From Streptomyces mirabilis (lineage in GTDB: Bacteria; Actinomycetota; Actinomycetes; Streptomycetales; Streptomycetaceae): a stretch of DNA of 64,000 nucleotides. Shown here one piece after another: positions 1-7,751 of this stretch (its first letter is position 1; every line of letters starts with the position of its first letter). The notes under the pieces were generated by a model, which worked only from the letters and a program-made list of their open reading frames with translations, had not been told where the DNA came from and did not search any database. A program made the position numbers and the translations under genes. The stretch lies in NCBI RefSeq assembly GCF_018310535.1, contig NZ_CP074102.1, positions 372,001 to 436,000 of the forward strand. Direction: 5' to 3'.

Positions 1-48
1 CGGCTCGATCAACTCCCACTCGGCATCGGTCAGATCACCACGAGTCAC
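1..48 (-). CDS. IS5-family transposase, N-terminal 16 residues only
   Basis: Read on the minus strand from a GTG at 48, the frame gives VTRGDLTDAEWELIEP and is open at the window edge. The LTDAEWELI block is the conserved N-terminal helix of DDE transposases of the IS5/IS427 group; the complete IS5 copy at 5765 begins almost identically (MTRVQLTDAEWEF). The protein would bind the IS ends and catalyse cut-and-paste transposition. Nothing can be said about its catalytic core or about whether the copy is intact. Confidence 0.7.
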   Translation of the reverse strand, partial: MTRGDLTDAEWELIEP

Positions 49-123
49 GCGACCGGTCTACCGCAGCCAGCGCCCTCCTGAAGCGGGAATGACCGATCCT
101 GTGATCTCAACTCAGAACAGGCC
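1..123 (-). mobile_element. End of an IS5-family insertion sequence, cut by the window edge
   Basis: Only the transposase start and the terminal region are inside the window. The terminal region runs to a CTAG that also contains the stop codon of the next gene. The element at 5691-6788 also sits in a CTAG, which fits the same target preference. The rest lies outside the window, so the family call rests on 16 residues. Confidence 0.65.
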
Positions 124-828
124 CTAGCCGAGGTTTGGGGCAGAGATGATGGTTGCTTCCGGCCCCCAGTAGGCGAGCATCTGTTCCGCATCCAGGCGGG
201 CGCGGCCCCACCGGCCCTGCACGACGTTCAGCTCGCCGCCGATCTCCAGGGCGGCAGACCGGGAGATGTCCCCGATGAGCCAGGGCAGCCATCCGGTCGC
301 CGCCAGGTAGGGACGCACCAGCTCCGCAGTGGCGTGGGAATCGGCAGCGAAGGGCAGCACGGCCAGGGGGTCGCGGTCCGCGCCCTCCGCGATGGCAACG
401 GTCGGCAGGTTCGAGAACGCCTTCGCCTGACCAGCACCGCGGGGAAGGAGGCTTGCGACGAACTGCCCGGCCGAGCCTTGCGCAGGCCGGCGCGGGACGA
501 CGCCGGATGGTGTTATGTCCAGGGGGTTCGAGACGTCGAGAAGCACCTTCCCGGCAAGCGCGTCGCCCAGTTCAGAGATCACCGCCCGCTGCGCGGAGTC
601 CCAGGGCGTGGTGAGGATGATCAGCTCGTTCGCGGAAGCCGCTGCCGCGAGAGTGGGCGCGACCGTCACCTCGGCCGCGCCAGTCGCGGCTTGCCGCACG
701 CTCGCTGCCGCAAGGTCCGCCTTCTGCGGCCGGTGGTGGTACAAAGTCACGCCGACCCCGTGCGAGGCGAAGAGCCGGGCGATCGCCGAGCCGTGCCGGC
801 CCGGGCCGATAAGCGTGATAGCCGCCAT
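124..828 (-). CDS. NAD(P)-binding oxidoreductase of the F420-dependent NADP reductase type
   Basis: This 234-residue protein starts with a Rossmann motif (ITLIGPGRHGSAIA, residues 4-17), in which P and R replace common residues of GxGxxG. It continues with the LLDVSNPLD segment typical of COG2085 (F420-dependent NADP reductase-like) proteins. Such enzymes move hydride between NADP(H) and F420 or another small acceptor; the partner cannot be told here. The ATG at 828 is preferred because the Rossmann strand begins at once and GGGAGAGG lies upstream. It begins one base after the stop of the MDR gene upstream (TGAC-ATG), so the two are probably co-translated as a redox pair controlled by the MarR protein at 2118. 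The stop codon lies in the CTAG at the IS end, so the last residues may have been altered by the insertion. Confidence 0.75.
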   Translation of the reverse strand: MAAITLIGPGRHGSAIARLFASHGVGVTLYHHRPQKADLAAASVRQAATGAAEVTVAPTLAAAASANELIILTTPWDSAQRAVISELGDALAGKVLLDVSNPLDITPSGVVPRRPAQGSAGQFVASLLPRGAGQAKAFSNLPTVAIAEGADRDPLAVLPFAADSHATAELVRPYLAATGWLPWLIGDISRSAALEIGGELNVVQGRWGRARLDAEQMLAYWGPEATIISAPNLG

Positions 829-829
829 G

Positions 830-1771
830 TCAGCTCGCCTCTCCCTTCCCGGGAAGCAGCGGGTTGTCCGATAGGTCGAGTACGAGCTTTCCTCTCGCAT
901 GTTTCGCATCCAGCCGCCGGTGTGCTTCCACGATGTCCTTGAACGGCACCGTCTCGACGGGGAAGGTCAGTGAGCCGGTCACGACCGCGTCCAGAAGCTG
1001 GCGCAGCCGCGTGTTCGAGCGCTGAACCTGTACGAACTTGATTCCGTGCGACTGCATGGTCTCCGGCACCATGGTGATCGACTGACCCCCGGCCGCGCGG
1101 ACGGCGAGGCCGGTGTCCCCTGCCTCGGCGGTTCCGGCAAGGTCGATCGACGCGGCAATGGGCGCGCCGTCCGCGGCGTCCGCGAGGCGCTTGGCGAGCC
1201 CAGGCCCGTAGGCCACGGGGATCGCGCCGAGGGTTCGCAGGTAGTCCCGCCTCTCCTCGCTGCCGGTACCAATAACGCGCAGGCCTTGTGCGACGGCGAA
1301 TTGGGTGAGCACCGTTCCGACGCCGCCCGCGGCTCCGTGCACGACGATCAGATTGTCGCGGTCCAGCGACAGCGAGTCCAGCGCCGTGAGTGCGGCCTGT
1401 CCGACTCCGCTCAGGCCACCCGCGACCTCCCACGGGATCTCGGCAGGCTTGGCCTGCAACTGTGAGCCGGGAGCTATGACGGCGTCGGCGTCACCGCCGT
1501 TCACCCCAAACCCGATGACCTCGTCGCCGGGACGCCAGGCGGCGTCGGCGGATTCGATGACAACCCCGGCAAACTCCGTACCGAAAACCAACGGCGGGCT
1601 CCCGCCGAACGTGCCCGCCCTGCGACGAGCGTCGACCGGGTTCAGCCCGCCGATGCGTACGGCGACGAGCACGTGCCCAGGATCAGTCTTCGGCACAGGG
1701 TGCTCTTCGATGGTGATGACCTCGGGCGGCCCGAACCTCCGGGCCACGGCGATGCGGCTGGTGTGAGACAC
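830..1771 (-). CDS. Zinc-independent MDR-family NADPH:quinone/alkene oxidoreductase
   Basis: This is a 313-residue medium-chain dehydrogenase/reductase. It has the N-terminal GroES-like fold (FGPPEVITIEE; GLNPVDARRRAG; FGTEFAGVV) and the nucleotide-binding motif VVHGAAGGVGTVLTQFA in the middle. No cysteine cluster of a structural zinc site is visible, which fits the quinone-oxidoreductase branch. Members reduce quinones, enones or nitro compounds with NADPH. The GTG at 1771 (VSHTSRIAVARRFG) is chosen because AAAGGAAG precedes it at good spacing; an upstream in-frame ATG would add an uncharacteristic tail. It heads a two-gene operon with the reductase at 124-828 and is divergent from marR, a classic arrangement for a MarR-controlled electrophile or quinone detoxification module. 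Confidence 0.82.
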   Translation of the reverse strand: MSHTSRIAVARRFGPPEVITIEEHPVPKTDPGHVLVAVRIGGLNPVDARRRAGTFGGSPPLVFGTEFAGVVIESADAAWRPGDEVIGFGVNGGDADAVIAPGSQLQAKPAEIPWEVAGGLSGVGQAALTALDSLSLDRDNLIVVHGAAGGVGTVLTQFAVAQGLRVIGTGSEERRDYLRTLGAIPVAYGPGLAKRLADAADGAPIAASIDLAGTAEAGDTGLAVRAAGGQSITMVPETMQSHGIKFVQVQRSNTRLRQLLDAVVTGSLTFPVETVPFKDIVEAHRRLDAKHARGKLVLDLSDNPLLPGKGEAS

Positions 1772-1877
1772 GCTGCTTCCTTTCGTCCGGGCATTCAACG
1801 AGACCGTTACCTGCAACTACAGATACGTGGATCTTGCCCCGATGCCGGGGTGGCAGAAGGACCGTAGCGGCAAATTT

Positions 1878-1891
1878 GTTAATAGGTCAAC
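1878..1891. promoter_or_regulatory. Probable MarR operator, copy 1 (MDR side)
   Basis: GTTAATAGGTCAAC matches copy 2 in 12 of 14 positions. It lies about 107 bp upstream of the MDR GTG start inside an AT-rich patch, where a promoter of the minus-strand operon could sit. Confidence 0.6.
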
Positions 1892-2095
1892 CACTGGCTA
1901 CCGGTCTAGGGCGCGCACGCGTCCCGCGCCGCTTGCCGGCCGCACGGTGCCGCCAGACCCGGGAGTCGGGGAGGTGGGACGAGGCATGGCCTCCCACACC
2001 CGACGGCGGCAGCCGAGAGACGCTGGCGGGCGCCCATCGCCGATGGTTTCGCGGGTCCTTGATGGCAGCCTTCAGAATCCCGGCGAGACCACTTC

Positions 2096-2109
2096 GTTAA
2101 TCGGTTAAC
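2096..2109. promoter_or_regulatory. Probable MarR operator, copy 2 (marR side)
   Basis: GTTAATCGGTTAAC has perfect GTTAA/TTAAC arms. It ends 8 bp before the marR ATG, so a bound dimer would block initiation or a very short leader. This fits autoregulation. Confidence 0.65.
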
Positions 2110-2117
2110 ATGTCGCA

Positions 2118-2627
2118 ATGGAGACTCAGCCATCCCCGCTTGCACGCGCACAGGTGAGGCAGAAGTGGCGGACGGCCCGCCCGGACCTCGACACGTCCTC
2201 CCTGGAGGTCGTCGGTCGGCTCAAGCATGCGCACGCGCTGCTGGCGCTTGCTTTGGAGCCGACGTACGAGGGTTCCGAACTCACCCCCTCGGAGGCGGAC
2301 GTCCTGGTTTTCCTCCGGTACTTGGAGGAGCCGGTCATTGCGCGGCGGCTGGCGCAGTGGATGGGTCTTTCGCGTGCTGCCGTCAGCAAGATGCTGGCCA
2401 AGCTCGAGAGCCGGGGTCTCATCGAGCGCCGGGCGAATCCGGCCGACCAACGCAGTGCTCTGGTAACGATTTCCCAGGGTGGTGTGGCGGCCATCGACAC
2501 GACGTTCCCCCGCCATCTGGACCGGGAGGCCCAGGCGCTGGCGGGTCTGGGACCCGATCGGGAGCGGGTCGTCGAGGCCCTGGAACTGCTCGTCACGGCC
2601 CTGGAGCGCAGTGTGCCCAACGCCTGA
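2118..2627 (+). CDS. MarR-family transcriptional regulator
   Basis: This 169-residue protein has the MarR winged-helix layout. An N-terminal dimerisation helix is followed by a recognition segment (LAQWMGLSRAAVSKMLAKLE, about residues 75-95), a wing ending in RRANPADQRSALVTIS, and a long C-terminal helix rich in E, L and A. MarR dimers bind short palindromes and release them on binding phenolic or oxidising ligands. The gene is divergent from the MDR/reductase operon, and the repeated GTTAAT boxes in between are its likely operators. The second box is so close to the ATG that autorepression is expected. The ligand cannot be inferred. Confidence 0.88.
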   Translation: METQPSPLARAQVRQKWRTARPDLDTSSLEVVGRLKHAHALLALALEPTYEGSELTPSEADVLVFLRYLEEPVIARRLAQWMGLSRAAVSKMLAKLESRGLIERRANPADQRSALVTISQGGVAAIDTTFPRHLDREAQALAGLGPDRERVVEALELLVTALERSVPNA

Positions 2628-2798
2628 CGGTCCGGGCGCCGCAAGCATGCGATCGCTGGAGTGGTATCTCGCGGGAACGCCTACTGCAGGAATGCCAGCC
2701 AGGCGCCGGCCCGGCTCACCAGGCCACTCACGGGACAGGAGCCGTCCCGCAGGGGCAGGCGTCCGGTGAGGCTGATCCCCGGGAGTGGACACCGGGTT

Positions 2799-3093
2799 TC
2801 ATGCGACGAGTGACAGCGTACGTGATGTGGTCAGTTGCTGTTCGAACTCGGCTGGTGTGAGGTAGCCGAGCACGGAATGCCGACGGCGCCGGTTGTAGTA
2901 CGACAGCCCGCGGAACAGCTCCAGCCGAGTCTGTGCCTTTGAGGTCCAGCGCCTTCCGTGGAGCAACTCGCGCTTGAGACCCTGGAAGAACGACTCGGCG
3001 AGGGCATTGTCATAGCTTGAGCCGACCCGGCCCACGCTGCGGCGGATGCCGTGCCGGCGGCAGACCTCGGCGAACGCGGCCGCGCTGTATTGA
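2799..3093 (-). pseudogene. IS3 transposase orfB, C-terminal part separated by the IS30 insertion
   Basis: This fragment resumes at QYSAAAFAEVCRRHG and runs to LTPAEFEQQLTTSRTLSLVA. It carries the last part of the integrase-type catalytic core, including the third acidic residue in NALAESFFQGLKRELL and the YNRRRRHSVLGYLTP segment that ends IS3 transposases. The first two catalytic aspartates are in the other half at 4545-5146. Removing the IS30 element and one TGA copy rejoins the frame as HSDHG-AQYSAAAF, so this is a recent clean interruption and not decay. It cannot act as a transposase by itself. Confidence 0.88.
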
Positions 3094-4541
3094 CCAGGTT
3101 CAATCAGTGGATGCAACACCGGCTTATTTGATCGATAGTAGATGGCCGTTGAGGGCTTCGGCGGGTGTCTTCCAACCGAGGCTCTTGCGGGGGCGACTGT
3201 TGAGCGTGGCTGCGACCGCCTCGATGTCCTCCGCCGCCCATCGAGAAAGGTCGGTTCCCTTCGGGAAGTATTGGCGCAGCAGGCCGTTCGTGTTCTCGTT
3301 GGTGCCGCGCTGCCAGGGGCTGTGCGGATCGGCGAAGTAGACCGGGACGCCGGTCTCGATCGTGAACTGGGCGTGCGCCGACAACTCCTTGCCCCGGTCC
3401 CAGGTCAGCGATCGCCATAGTTGCTCGGGCAGGGTGCCGATCGTTGCGGCAAGCGCATCTTTCATCGTCACGGCGCCGTAACCGGCCAGCGGCGGCCCGT
3501 TCTTGGTACGGGGAACGGCGCCGTAGCCGTCCTGGCGGGGCAGGTGGACAAGCACCGTGTACCGGGTCGTGCGTTCGACCAGCGTGCCAATCGCTGATCG
3601 TTCAAGTCCGATCAGGAGGTCGCCCTCCCAGTGTCCCGGTACGGCGCGGTCCTCGGCTTCGGCCGGCCGTTCGCTGATCAACACCTTGGGCGTGACGTGG
3701 GCCCACGCCTTCCGCCTGGAGCGGGCTCGGGGCACCCGCAGGGCTCTGCCGGTGCGCAGGCAGGCAACGAGCTCACGGTTGAGCGCTCCACGGCCTTCGA
3801 TGAACAGTGCCTGGTAGATCGCCTCATGGCTGATCCGCATGGACTCATCATCGGGGAAATCGACCTTCAGGCGGTTCGCGATCTGCTCCGGGCTCCACGC
3901 CATGACCCATTGGCGGTCGCCGCGGTGCGGCTTGTTCCTCCCCTTCCACCGCGGGCCTTCTGGCCCCAGTACCGTCCCGTCCGGGCGGCTGACCTGGCCG
4001 GAAAGCCTTTCCTGCACGTAGTCCCGCAGCCGGTCGTTCGCGGCCAGCTTCGCTGTTTTCGGGCGCCGGGCCACCAGATCGGCCTTCCACTGCGCGACCG
4101 AAGCCCGGTAGTCCAGGTGGCCGCCACGGGTCGCGGCGTTGCGCCGCAGCTCCCGGGATACCGTCGATGGATCGCGGCCGAGACGTCGCGCGGTCTCCCG
4201 GACCCCGATGCCCTGCGCTTTGAGGATCGCGATCTCTTCCCGCTCGTGAAAGGACAGGTACCGGCCGGACTGCGGAGCAAGATCCATTGGTGGCATGCCG
4301 CCACCGTGACGGAACCACCTGCAACCCGCTGCCTGGGATACGCCGACCGCAGCTGCCGCCTCCTCCGGGAGCAGCCCCTTCGCGATCTCCCGCCAGAACT
4401 GACGTTCCACTTCCCGCCGAAGCGCCGGCGCACCCGGGGACTTCATCGGCGACCGCCCGGTCAACGCTGCCATCCACCCTGCTGGCCTGCCCATCAACAC
4501 CTCCGAGGACGAGGTGTTGCAACGACCGATTGAATCCGCCC
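3094..4541 (-). mobile_element. IS30-family insertion sequence, complete, nested in IS3 orfB
   Basis: The 1448-bp element has imperfect terminal inverted repeats: the inner parts share TTCAATC and TGCAACACC on both ends. It is flanked by the 3-bp direct repeat TGA (3091-3093 and 4542-4544). Short target duplications are usual for the IS30 family. One transposase gene fills it. Exact reconstruction of the interrupted IS3 frame confirms both boundaries. Confidence 0.9.
3124..4494 (-). CDS. IS30-family transposase
   Basis: This 456-residue DDE transposase has two N-terminal helix-turn-helix regions. The second, with YLSFHEREEIAILKAQGIG and DPSTVSRELRRNAATRGG, is the IS30 signature. The catalytic core has D in GHWEGDLLIG, D in LTWDRGKEL and E in WQRGTNENTNGLLRQYFPKG. 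The ATG at 4494 is preferred over an earlier in-frame start because CGGAGG lies 7 bases upstream and the protein still begins well before the first HTH. All catalytic residues are present and no frameshift is visible, so the enzyme looks active. It would bind its own imperfect inverted repeats and transpose the element with short target duplications. Confidence 0.92.
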   Translation of the reverse strand: MGRPAGWMAALTGRSPMKSPGAPALRREVERQFWREIAKGLLPEEAAAAVGVSQAAGCRWFRHGGGMPPMDLAPQSGRYLSFHEREEIAILKAQGIGVRETARRLGRDPSTVSRELRRNAATRGGHLDYRASVAQWKADLVARRPKTAKLAANDRLRDYVQERLSGQVSRPDGTVLGPEGPRWKGRNKPHRGDRQWVMAWSPEQIANRLKVDFPDDESMRISHEAIYQALFIEGRGALNRELVACLRTGRALRVPRARSRRKAWAHVTPKVLISERPAEAEDRAVPGHWEGDLLIGLERSAIGTLVERTTRYTVLVHLPRQDGYGAVPRTKNGPPLAGYGAVTMKDALAATIGTLPEQLWRSLTWDRGKELSAHAQFTIETGVPVYFADPHSPWQRGTNENTNGLLRQYFPKGTDLSRWAAEDIEAVAATLNSRPRKSLGWKTPAEALNGHLLSIK

Positions 4542-4544
4542 TGA

Positions 4545-5146
4545 GCACCGTGATCGCTGTGGAAAATGACGTCGTCCACCCGGCCGCCGCGAGTGCGGAC
4601 AGCCGCGTTGAGCGCGTCGGTGACGAGCTCGGCCCGCATGTGATCAGCCATCGACCAGCCCAGCAGGCGACGGGAGTACACGTCGATGACGGTGGCCAGA
4701 TACAGGAACTTCCCGCCGGCGATGGGCAGATAGGTGATGTCGCCGACCCAGGCCCGGTTGGGGGCGGATGCGGTGAAGTTGCGCCGCAGCAGATCGGGCA
4801 CCGCCTGGGCGGCGGGGTCCGGAATGGCGGTTCGGTGTCGGCGTTTCAACGTCCGCCCCTGGATGGCGTGTTGGCGCATGAGCCGTTCGACACGTTTGCG
4901 GTTGACGACCACGCCGCCCTCGCGAAGCTCGGCGGTGATCCGCTTGGCCCCGTACGTCTTTCCAGACTCTGCGTGGACCTTGCGTATCCGTCGGGTGAGT
5001 GCGGCGTCCGCGGCCTGTTTCGCGGCGCGGGCCGGGGCGGTCTTCAGCCACCGGTAGAACCCGGACCTCGACAGGTTCAACACTGTGCACAGCCGCTTCA
5101 CGCCGTAGGCGCCGCGGTGGTCGGCAACGAACTCGAAGCGGCTCAC
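4545..5146 (-). pseudogene. IS3 transposase orfB, N-terminal part
   Basis: From a GTG at 5146 the frame encodes the IS3 orfB N-terminus: the HTH_21-like segment (GVKRLCTVLNLSRSGFYRWL), the RRIRKVHAESGKTYGAKRI block, and the first part of the integrase core with D in WVGDITYLPI and D in FHSDHG. The reading frame then runs into the IS30 end (GGFNRSLQHL) and leaves homology. The third catalytic residue is on the fragment at 2799-3093. The start overlaps the orfA stop by four bases (GTGA), so translation is coupled to orfA, or the two are joined by a frameshift as in other IS3 elements. Confidence 0.88.
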
Positions 5147-5427
5147 CAGTTCGTCTCGCCCGCAAAATACTTGGCCGCCCGGCGCAGGATGTCACGTTCC
5201 ATCTCCAGCTCGCGCACCTGCTTGCGCAAGGCTTCGATCTCCGCGTCCTTCGCCGACTCCGCCACGGCCTCGGGCCGCGCGGCCTTGTCCGCCGCCTTGA
5301 TCCACTGCCGCAGCGTCTCGTGGTTCACACCCAGTTCGGCGGCAACGCGCGAGACGGGCCGGCCCGACGAACGGGCCAACGCCACAGCGTCGGCCCGGAA
5401 CTCCGCCGAGTACTTGTAGGTCCCCAC
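5143..5427 (-). CDS. IS3-family transposase orfA
   Basis: This 94-residue protein has an N-terminal helix-turn-helix (SAEFRADAVALARSSGRPVS, then VNHETLRQWIKAADK) and a C-terminal leucine zipper (IEALRKQVRELEMERDILRRAAKYFA), the standard OrfA design. It binds the IS ends and forms the functional transposase with OrfB. The GTG at 5427 has AGGAG upstream. OrfA is intact, but its OrfB partner is interrupted, so this copy should be immobile unless another IS3 copy supplies OrfAB. Left alone, OrfA can act as a repressor of related copies. Confidence 0.9.
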   Translation of the reverse strand: MGTYKYSAEFRADAVALARSSGRPVSRVAAELGVNHETLRQWIKAADKAARPEAVAESAKDAEIEALRKQVRELEMERDILRRAAKYFAGETNW

Positions 5428-5473
5428 CTGGGACTCCTCTCCCTGGACTCAAGATCCAGTGTCGAGGTGTCCA

Positions 5474-5690
5474 CGATCAAGGTGGCGGGCCCGATTCCAC
5501 GAGGAGGTCCGGCGTGCCATGTCGAGAGGCGGTGATCACAACCACGTGATCGCCACCTGCAGCAAGAGACGCGAGAAGCACTGCGCCCCCCGGGGCGCCA
5601 GCTGGAGGCTCCACGCAAAGATCACTGCCGCGCCTCTCGATAAGCGCAGGTCAGCGCCACTCTCATTCCCAATGTCCCAAAATCGCACTA
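5474..5690. other. 217-bp spacer between the IS3 and IS5 elements
   Basis: No recognisable gene. It is probably a scrap of the ancestral target sequence or of an older mobile element stranded between the two IS. No family motif was seen on either strand. Confidence 0.4.
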
Positions 5691-5764
5691 GGGCGCGTAT
5701 CGAGTCGTGATCAATCTGCGGGATTTGCTCTCGCGGCGGGGTCTGGTCCGGTAGGCCTTCTTGC

Positions 5765-6768
5765 GTGACGCGAGTGCAACTGACGGATGCAGAGTGGGAG
5801 TTCATCGGGCCGTACCTGCCGATCGGCGCGTACGGCCCGTACCCCGAACGGCTTCGGTACCAGTTCGAGGGTGTGATCTGGCGGTTCAAGACCGGCGGGC
5901 AGTGGCGGGAGATGCCGCGGGAGTTCGGCGCCTGGTCGACCGTGCACAACCGCTTCCGGCAGTGGCGTGACGCCGGCGTCTTCGAGGCCCTGCTGGAGGG
6001 CCTGATCGCGGAAGCGGCGAAGCGGGGCGAGGTGGACCTGTCCCTGGTCAGCATCGACTCCACCACCGCGCGGGCACACCACGACGCCGCCGGGATGCAC
6101 CTGGGCGAGGACGTCATCACTGCACTGGAGAAGGCTGCCGCCGAGGAGGAGAAGACCAGGTCAAAGGGGGCAGCCTCGAAGAACAAAGCGGGCAGGACGT
6201 CACAGCAGATCCCGAGTGGGAGGAACGACGACGCATCCGGCGTCGGCGAAGACTCCGCCTGAAGGCCGCTCTCCTCGGACGCTCCAGGGGCGGGCAGACC
6301 AGCAAGGTCCACCTGGCCGCCGACCGCAAGTGCCGCCCGCTGGCGTTCGTGCTGACCGCGGGCCAGGCCGCGGACAGTCCGCAGTTCATCCCGGTGCTCA
6401 AGAAGTTAAGGGTCCGCGGCCCCGTCGGCCGTCCCCGCACCCGGCCGGACGCGGTCGCCGGAGACAAGGCCTACTCGTCCCGCGGCAACCGGGCCCACCT
6501 GCGCCAACGCGGCATCAAGGCAGTCATCCCGGAGAAGAAGGACCAGGCCGCCAACCGAAAGAAGAAGGGCTCCGGGGGCGGCCGCCCCGTCAGCCACGAC
6601 GCCGACCTCTACAAGGAGAGGAACACCGTCGAGCGCCTGATCAACAAGCTCAAGGCCTGGCGAGGCATCGCCACCCGATACGACAAGACCCCGGACAGCT
6701 ACCTCGCCGGCCTCCACCTACGCGCCTCGATGATCTGGATCAAAGACCTCACCCGGACCACCCATTGA
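5765..6768 (+). CDS. IS5-family (IS427 group) transposase made by -1 frameshift
   Basis: The first frame (GTG 5765 to 6262) gives the DNA-binding half and the start of the DDE core (SLVSIDSTTARAHHDAAG, first D). The second frame, open through 6349-6768, continues with RSRGGQTSKVHLAADRKCRP, DAVAGDKAYSSRGNR (second D) and KERNTVERLINKLKAWRG (catalytic E). The frames overlap around 6163-6169, where A_AAG_GGG is a textbook slippery heptamer; a -1 slip there fuses them in register. Without the slip a 165-residue product is made. The second frame contains a TTA codon at 6406, rare in Streptomyces. The stop codon lies inside the right terminal repeat. Confidence 0.88.
6163..6169 (+). promoter_or_regulatory. 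Slippery heptamer for programmed -1 frameshifting
   Basis: AAAGGGG sits in the zero frame as A_AAG_GGG and is followed by another G. It lies where homology passes from the first to the second transposase frame. Confidence 0.7.
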
Positions 6769-6925
6769 TCACGACTCGATACGCGCCCTAGTACGATGTT
6801 CCTCGAACTGATACTGCGCAGGTCAGAGGCCTTGTCAACTCTCATTTTCAGCGGCGGCCCTCAACGGCACACGTCGAATGCGGGAGTTCGCCGCGTAGCC
6901 GGCCCGCACCACCTCCCGCTCCCGT

Positions 6926-7741
6926 TCACACCCGGCTCCCGGACGCCGTGTCGGCGGACAGCCGCTGGGCCGCGTAGATCGGGAGCACGGAGAGCAGGAC
7001 GAGCACCGCCGCCACGACGTTCACGACCGGTGCCTGCTGGGGCCGCGTCATGTTGTTGAAGATCCAGATCGGCAGGGTCTCGATGCCGGGCCCGGCCGTG
7101 AACGTCGTCACCACGATCTCGTCGAAGGAGAGCGCGAAGGCGAGCAGTCCGCCCGCCAGCAGCGCCGAGCGCACCAGCGGGAAGGTGACGTCGATGAAGG
7201 CCCGGAAGGTGTCCGCGCCCAGATCCATCGCCGCTTCCTCGTACGAGCCCGAGGTACGCCGAAGCCTCGCGACGACGTTGTTGAAGACGACCACGATGCA
7301 GAAGGTGGCGTGACCGACGATCACGGTGAACAGGCCGAGACCGACGCCAAGTGGCTCAAGTACCGTACTGAACGCCGAGTTGAGCGCGATGCCGGTGACG
7401 ATGCCGGGCAGCGCGATCGGCAGGACGACCACGAACGAGATGGCGTCGCGGCCGAAGAACCGGTGCCGGGCCACGGCGAAGGCGATCAGCGTGCCCAGCA
7501 CCAGGGCGATGGCCGTGGCGCCCAGGCCCGCCTTCACCGAGACCCAGAGCGCCGCGCGGGCACCCTCATTCTCCCAGGCGACCGACCACCAGCGGAAGGT
7601 GAGTCCGGACGGCGGCCAGCTCGCGCTGCGGTCCGGGTTGAAGGAATTGACCAGGACCAGCGCGAGCGGGACGTAGATGCACGCGAAGCCGACCCCTGCG
7701 GCGACGCGGAGCGCGATGCGCGCGGAACGGGAGAGTTGCAC
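6926..7741 (-). CDS. ABC transporter permease, PotC-like
   Basis: This 271-residue membrane protein has about six transmembrane segments and the permease coupling motif (YEEAAMDLGADTFRAFIDVTFPL, residues 167-189; the EAA loop). Its N-terminal segment and overall pattern match the PotC/YdcV type of the spermidine/putrescine importer family. It forms the inner-membrane channel with the PotB-like partner at 7752-8642 and contacts the ATPase at 9903. The GTG at 7741 has GAGGAG upstream. It is the last gene of the operon potA-potD-potB-potC order. The family takes up polyamines, but homologues also carry other amines and acids, so the substrate is only inferred. Confidence 0.85.
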   Translation of the reverse strand: MQLSRSARIALRVAAGVGFACIYVPLALVLVNSFNPDRSASWPPSGLTFRWWSVAWENEGARAALWVSVKAGLGATAIALVLGTLIAFAVARHRFFGRDAISFVVVLPIALPGIVTGIALNSAFSTVLEPLGVGLGLFTVIVGHATFCIVVVFNNVVARLRRTSGSYEEAAMDLGADTFRAFIDVTFPLVRSALLAGGLLAFALSFDEIVVTTFTAGPGIETLPIWIFNNMTRPQQAPVVNVVAAVLVLLSVLPIYAAQRLSADTASGSRV

Positions 7742-7751
7742 GGCGGGCTCC

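Larger units (their letters stand above)
1772..2117. other. 346-bp divergent regulatory region without a gene
   Basis: No credible coding frame is present. The region holds two copies of a 14-bp near-palindrome at its two ends, at 1878-1891 and 2096-2109, each inside a short AT-rich patch, and otherwise GC-rich unstructured sequence. It separates the MDR operon from the MarR gene. Confidence 0.7.
2786..5473 (-). mobile_element. IS3-family element, interrupted by a nested IS30 element
   Basis: The outer ends carry TGGACACC (2786-2793) and its complement GGTGTCCA (5466-5473); the match does not extend much further and no clear target duplication was found. Inside are orfA (5143-5427) and orfB, which is split at 3091/4544 by the IS30 insertion. 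Without the IS30 element, the length would be about 1.24 kb, normal for IS3 elements. Confidence 0.8.
5691..6788 (+). mobile_element. IS5/IS427-type insertion sequence with perfect 24-bp terminal repeats
   Basis: The 1098-bp element begins GGGCGCGTATCGAGTCGTGA and ends in the exact complement; 24 bp match without an error (5691-5714 and 6765-6788). TA is present on both flanks (5689-5690, 6789-6790), inside a CTAG. Perfect ends suggest recent arrival. Confidence 0.92.

Noticed and set aside
2640..2785. Possible gene or IS scrap between marR and the IS3 end
   Set aside because: A short frame is open, but it has no motif and no credible start; treated as spacer.
2786..5473. Target-site duplication of the outer IS3 element
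   Set aside because: The flanks do not share a 3- or 4-bp repeat, so the ends cannot be confirmed this way.
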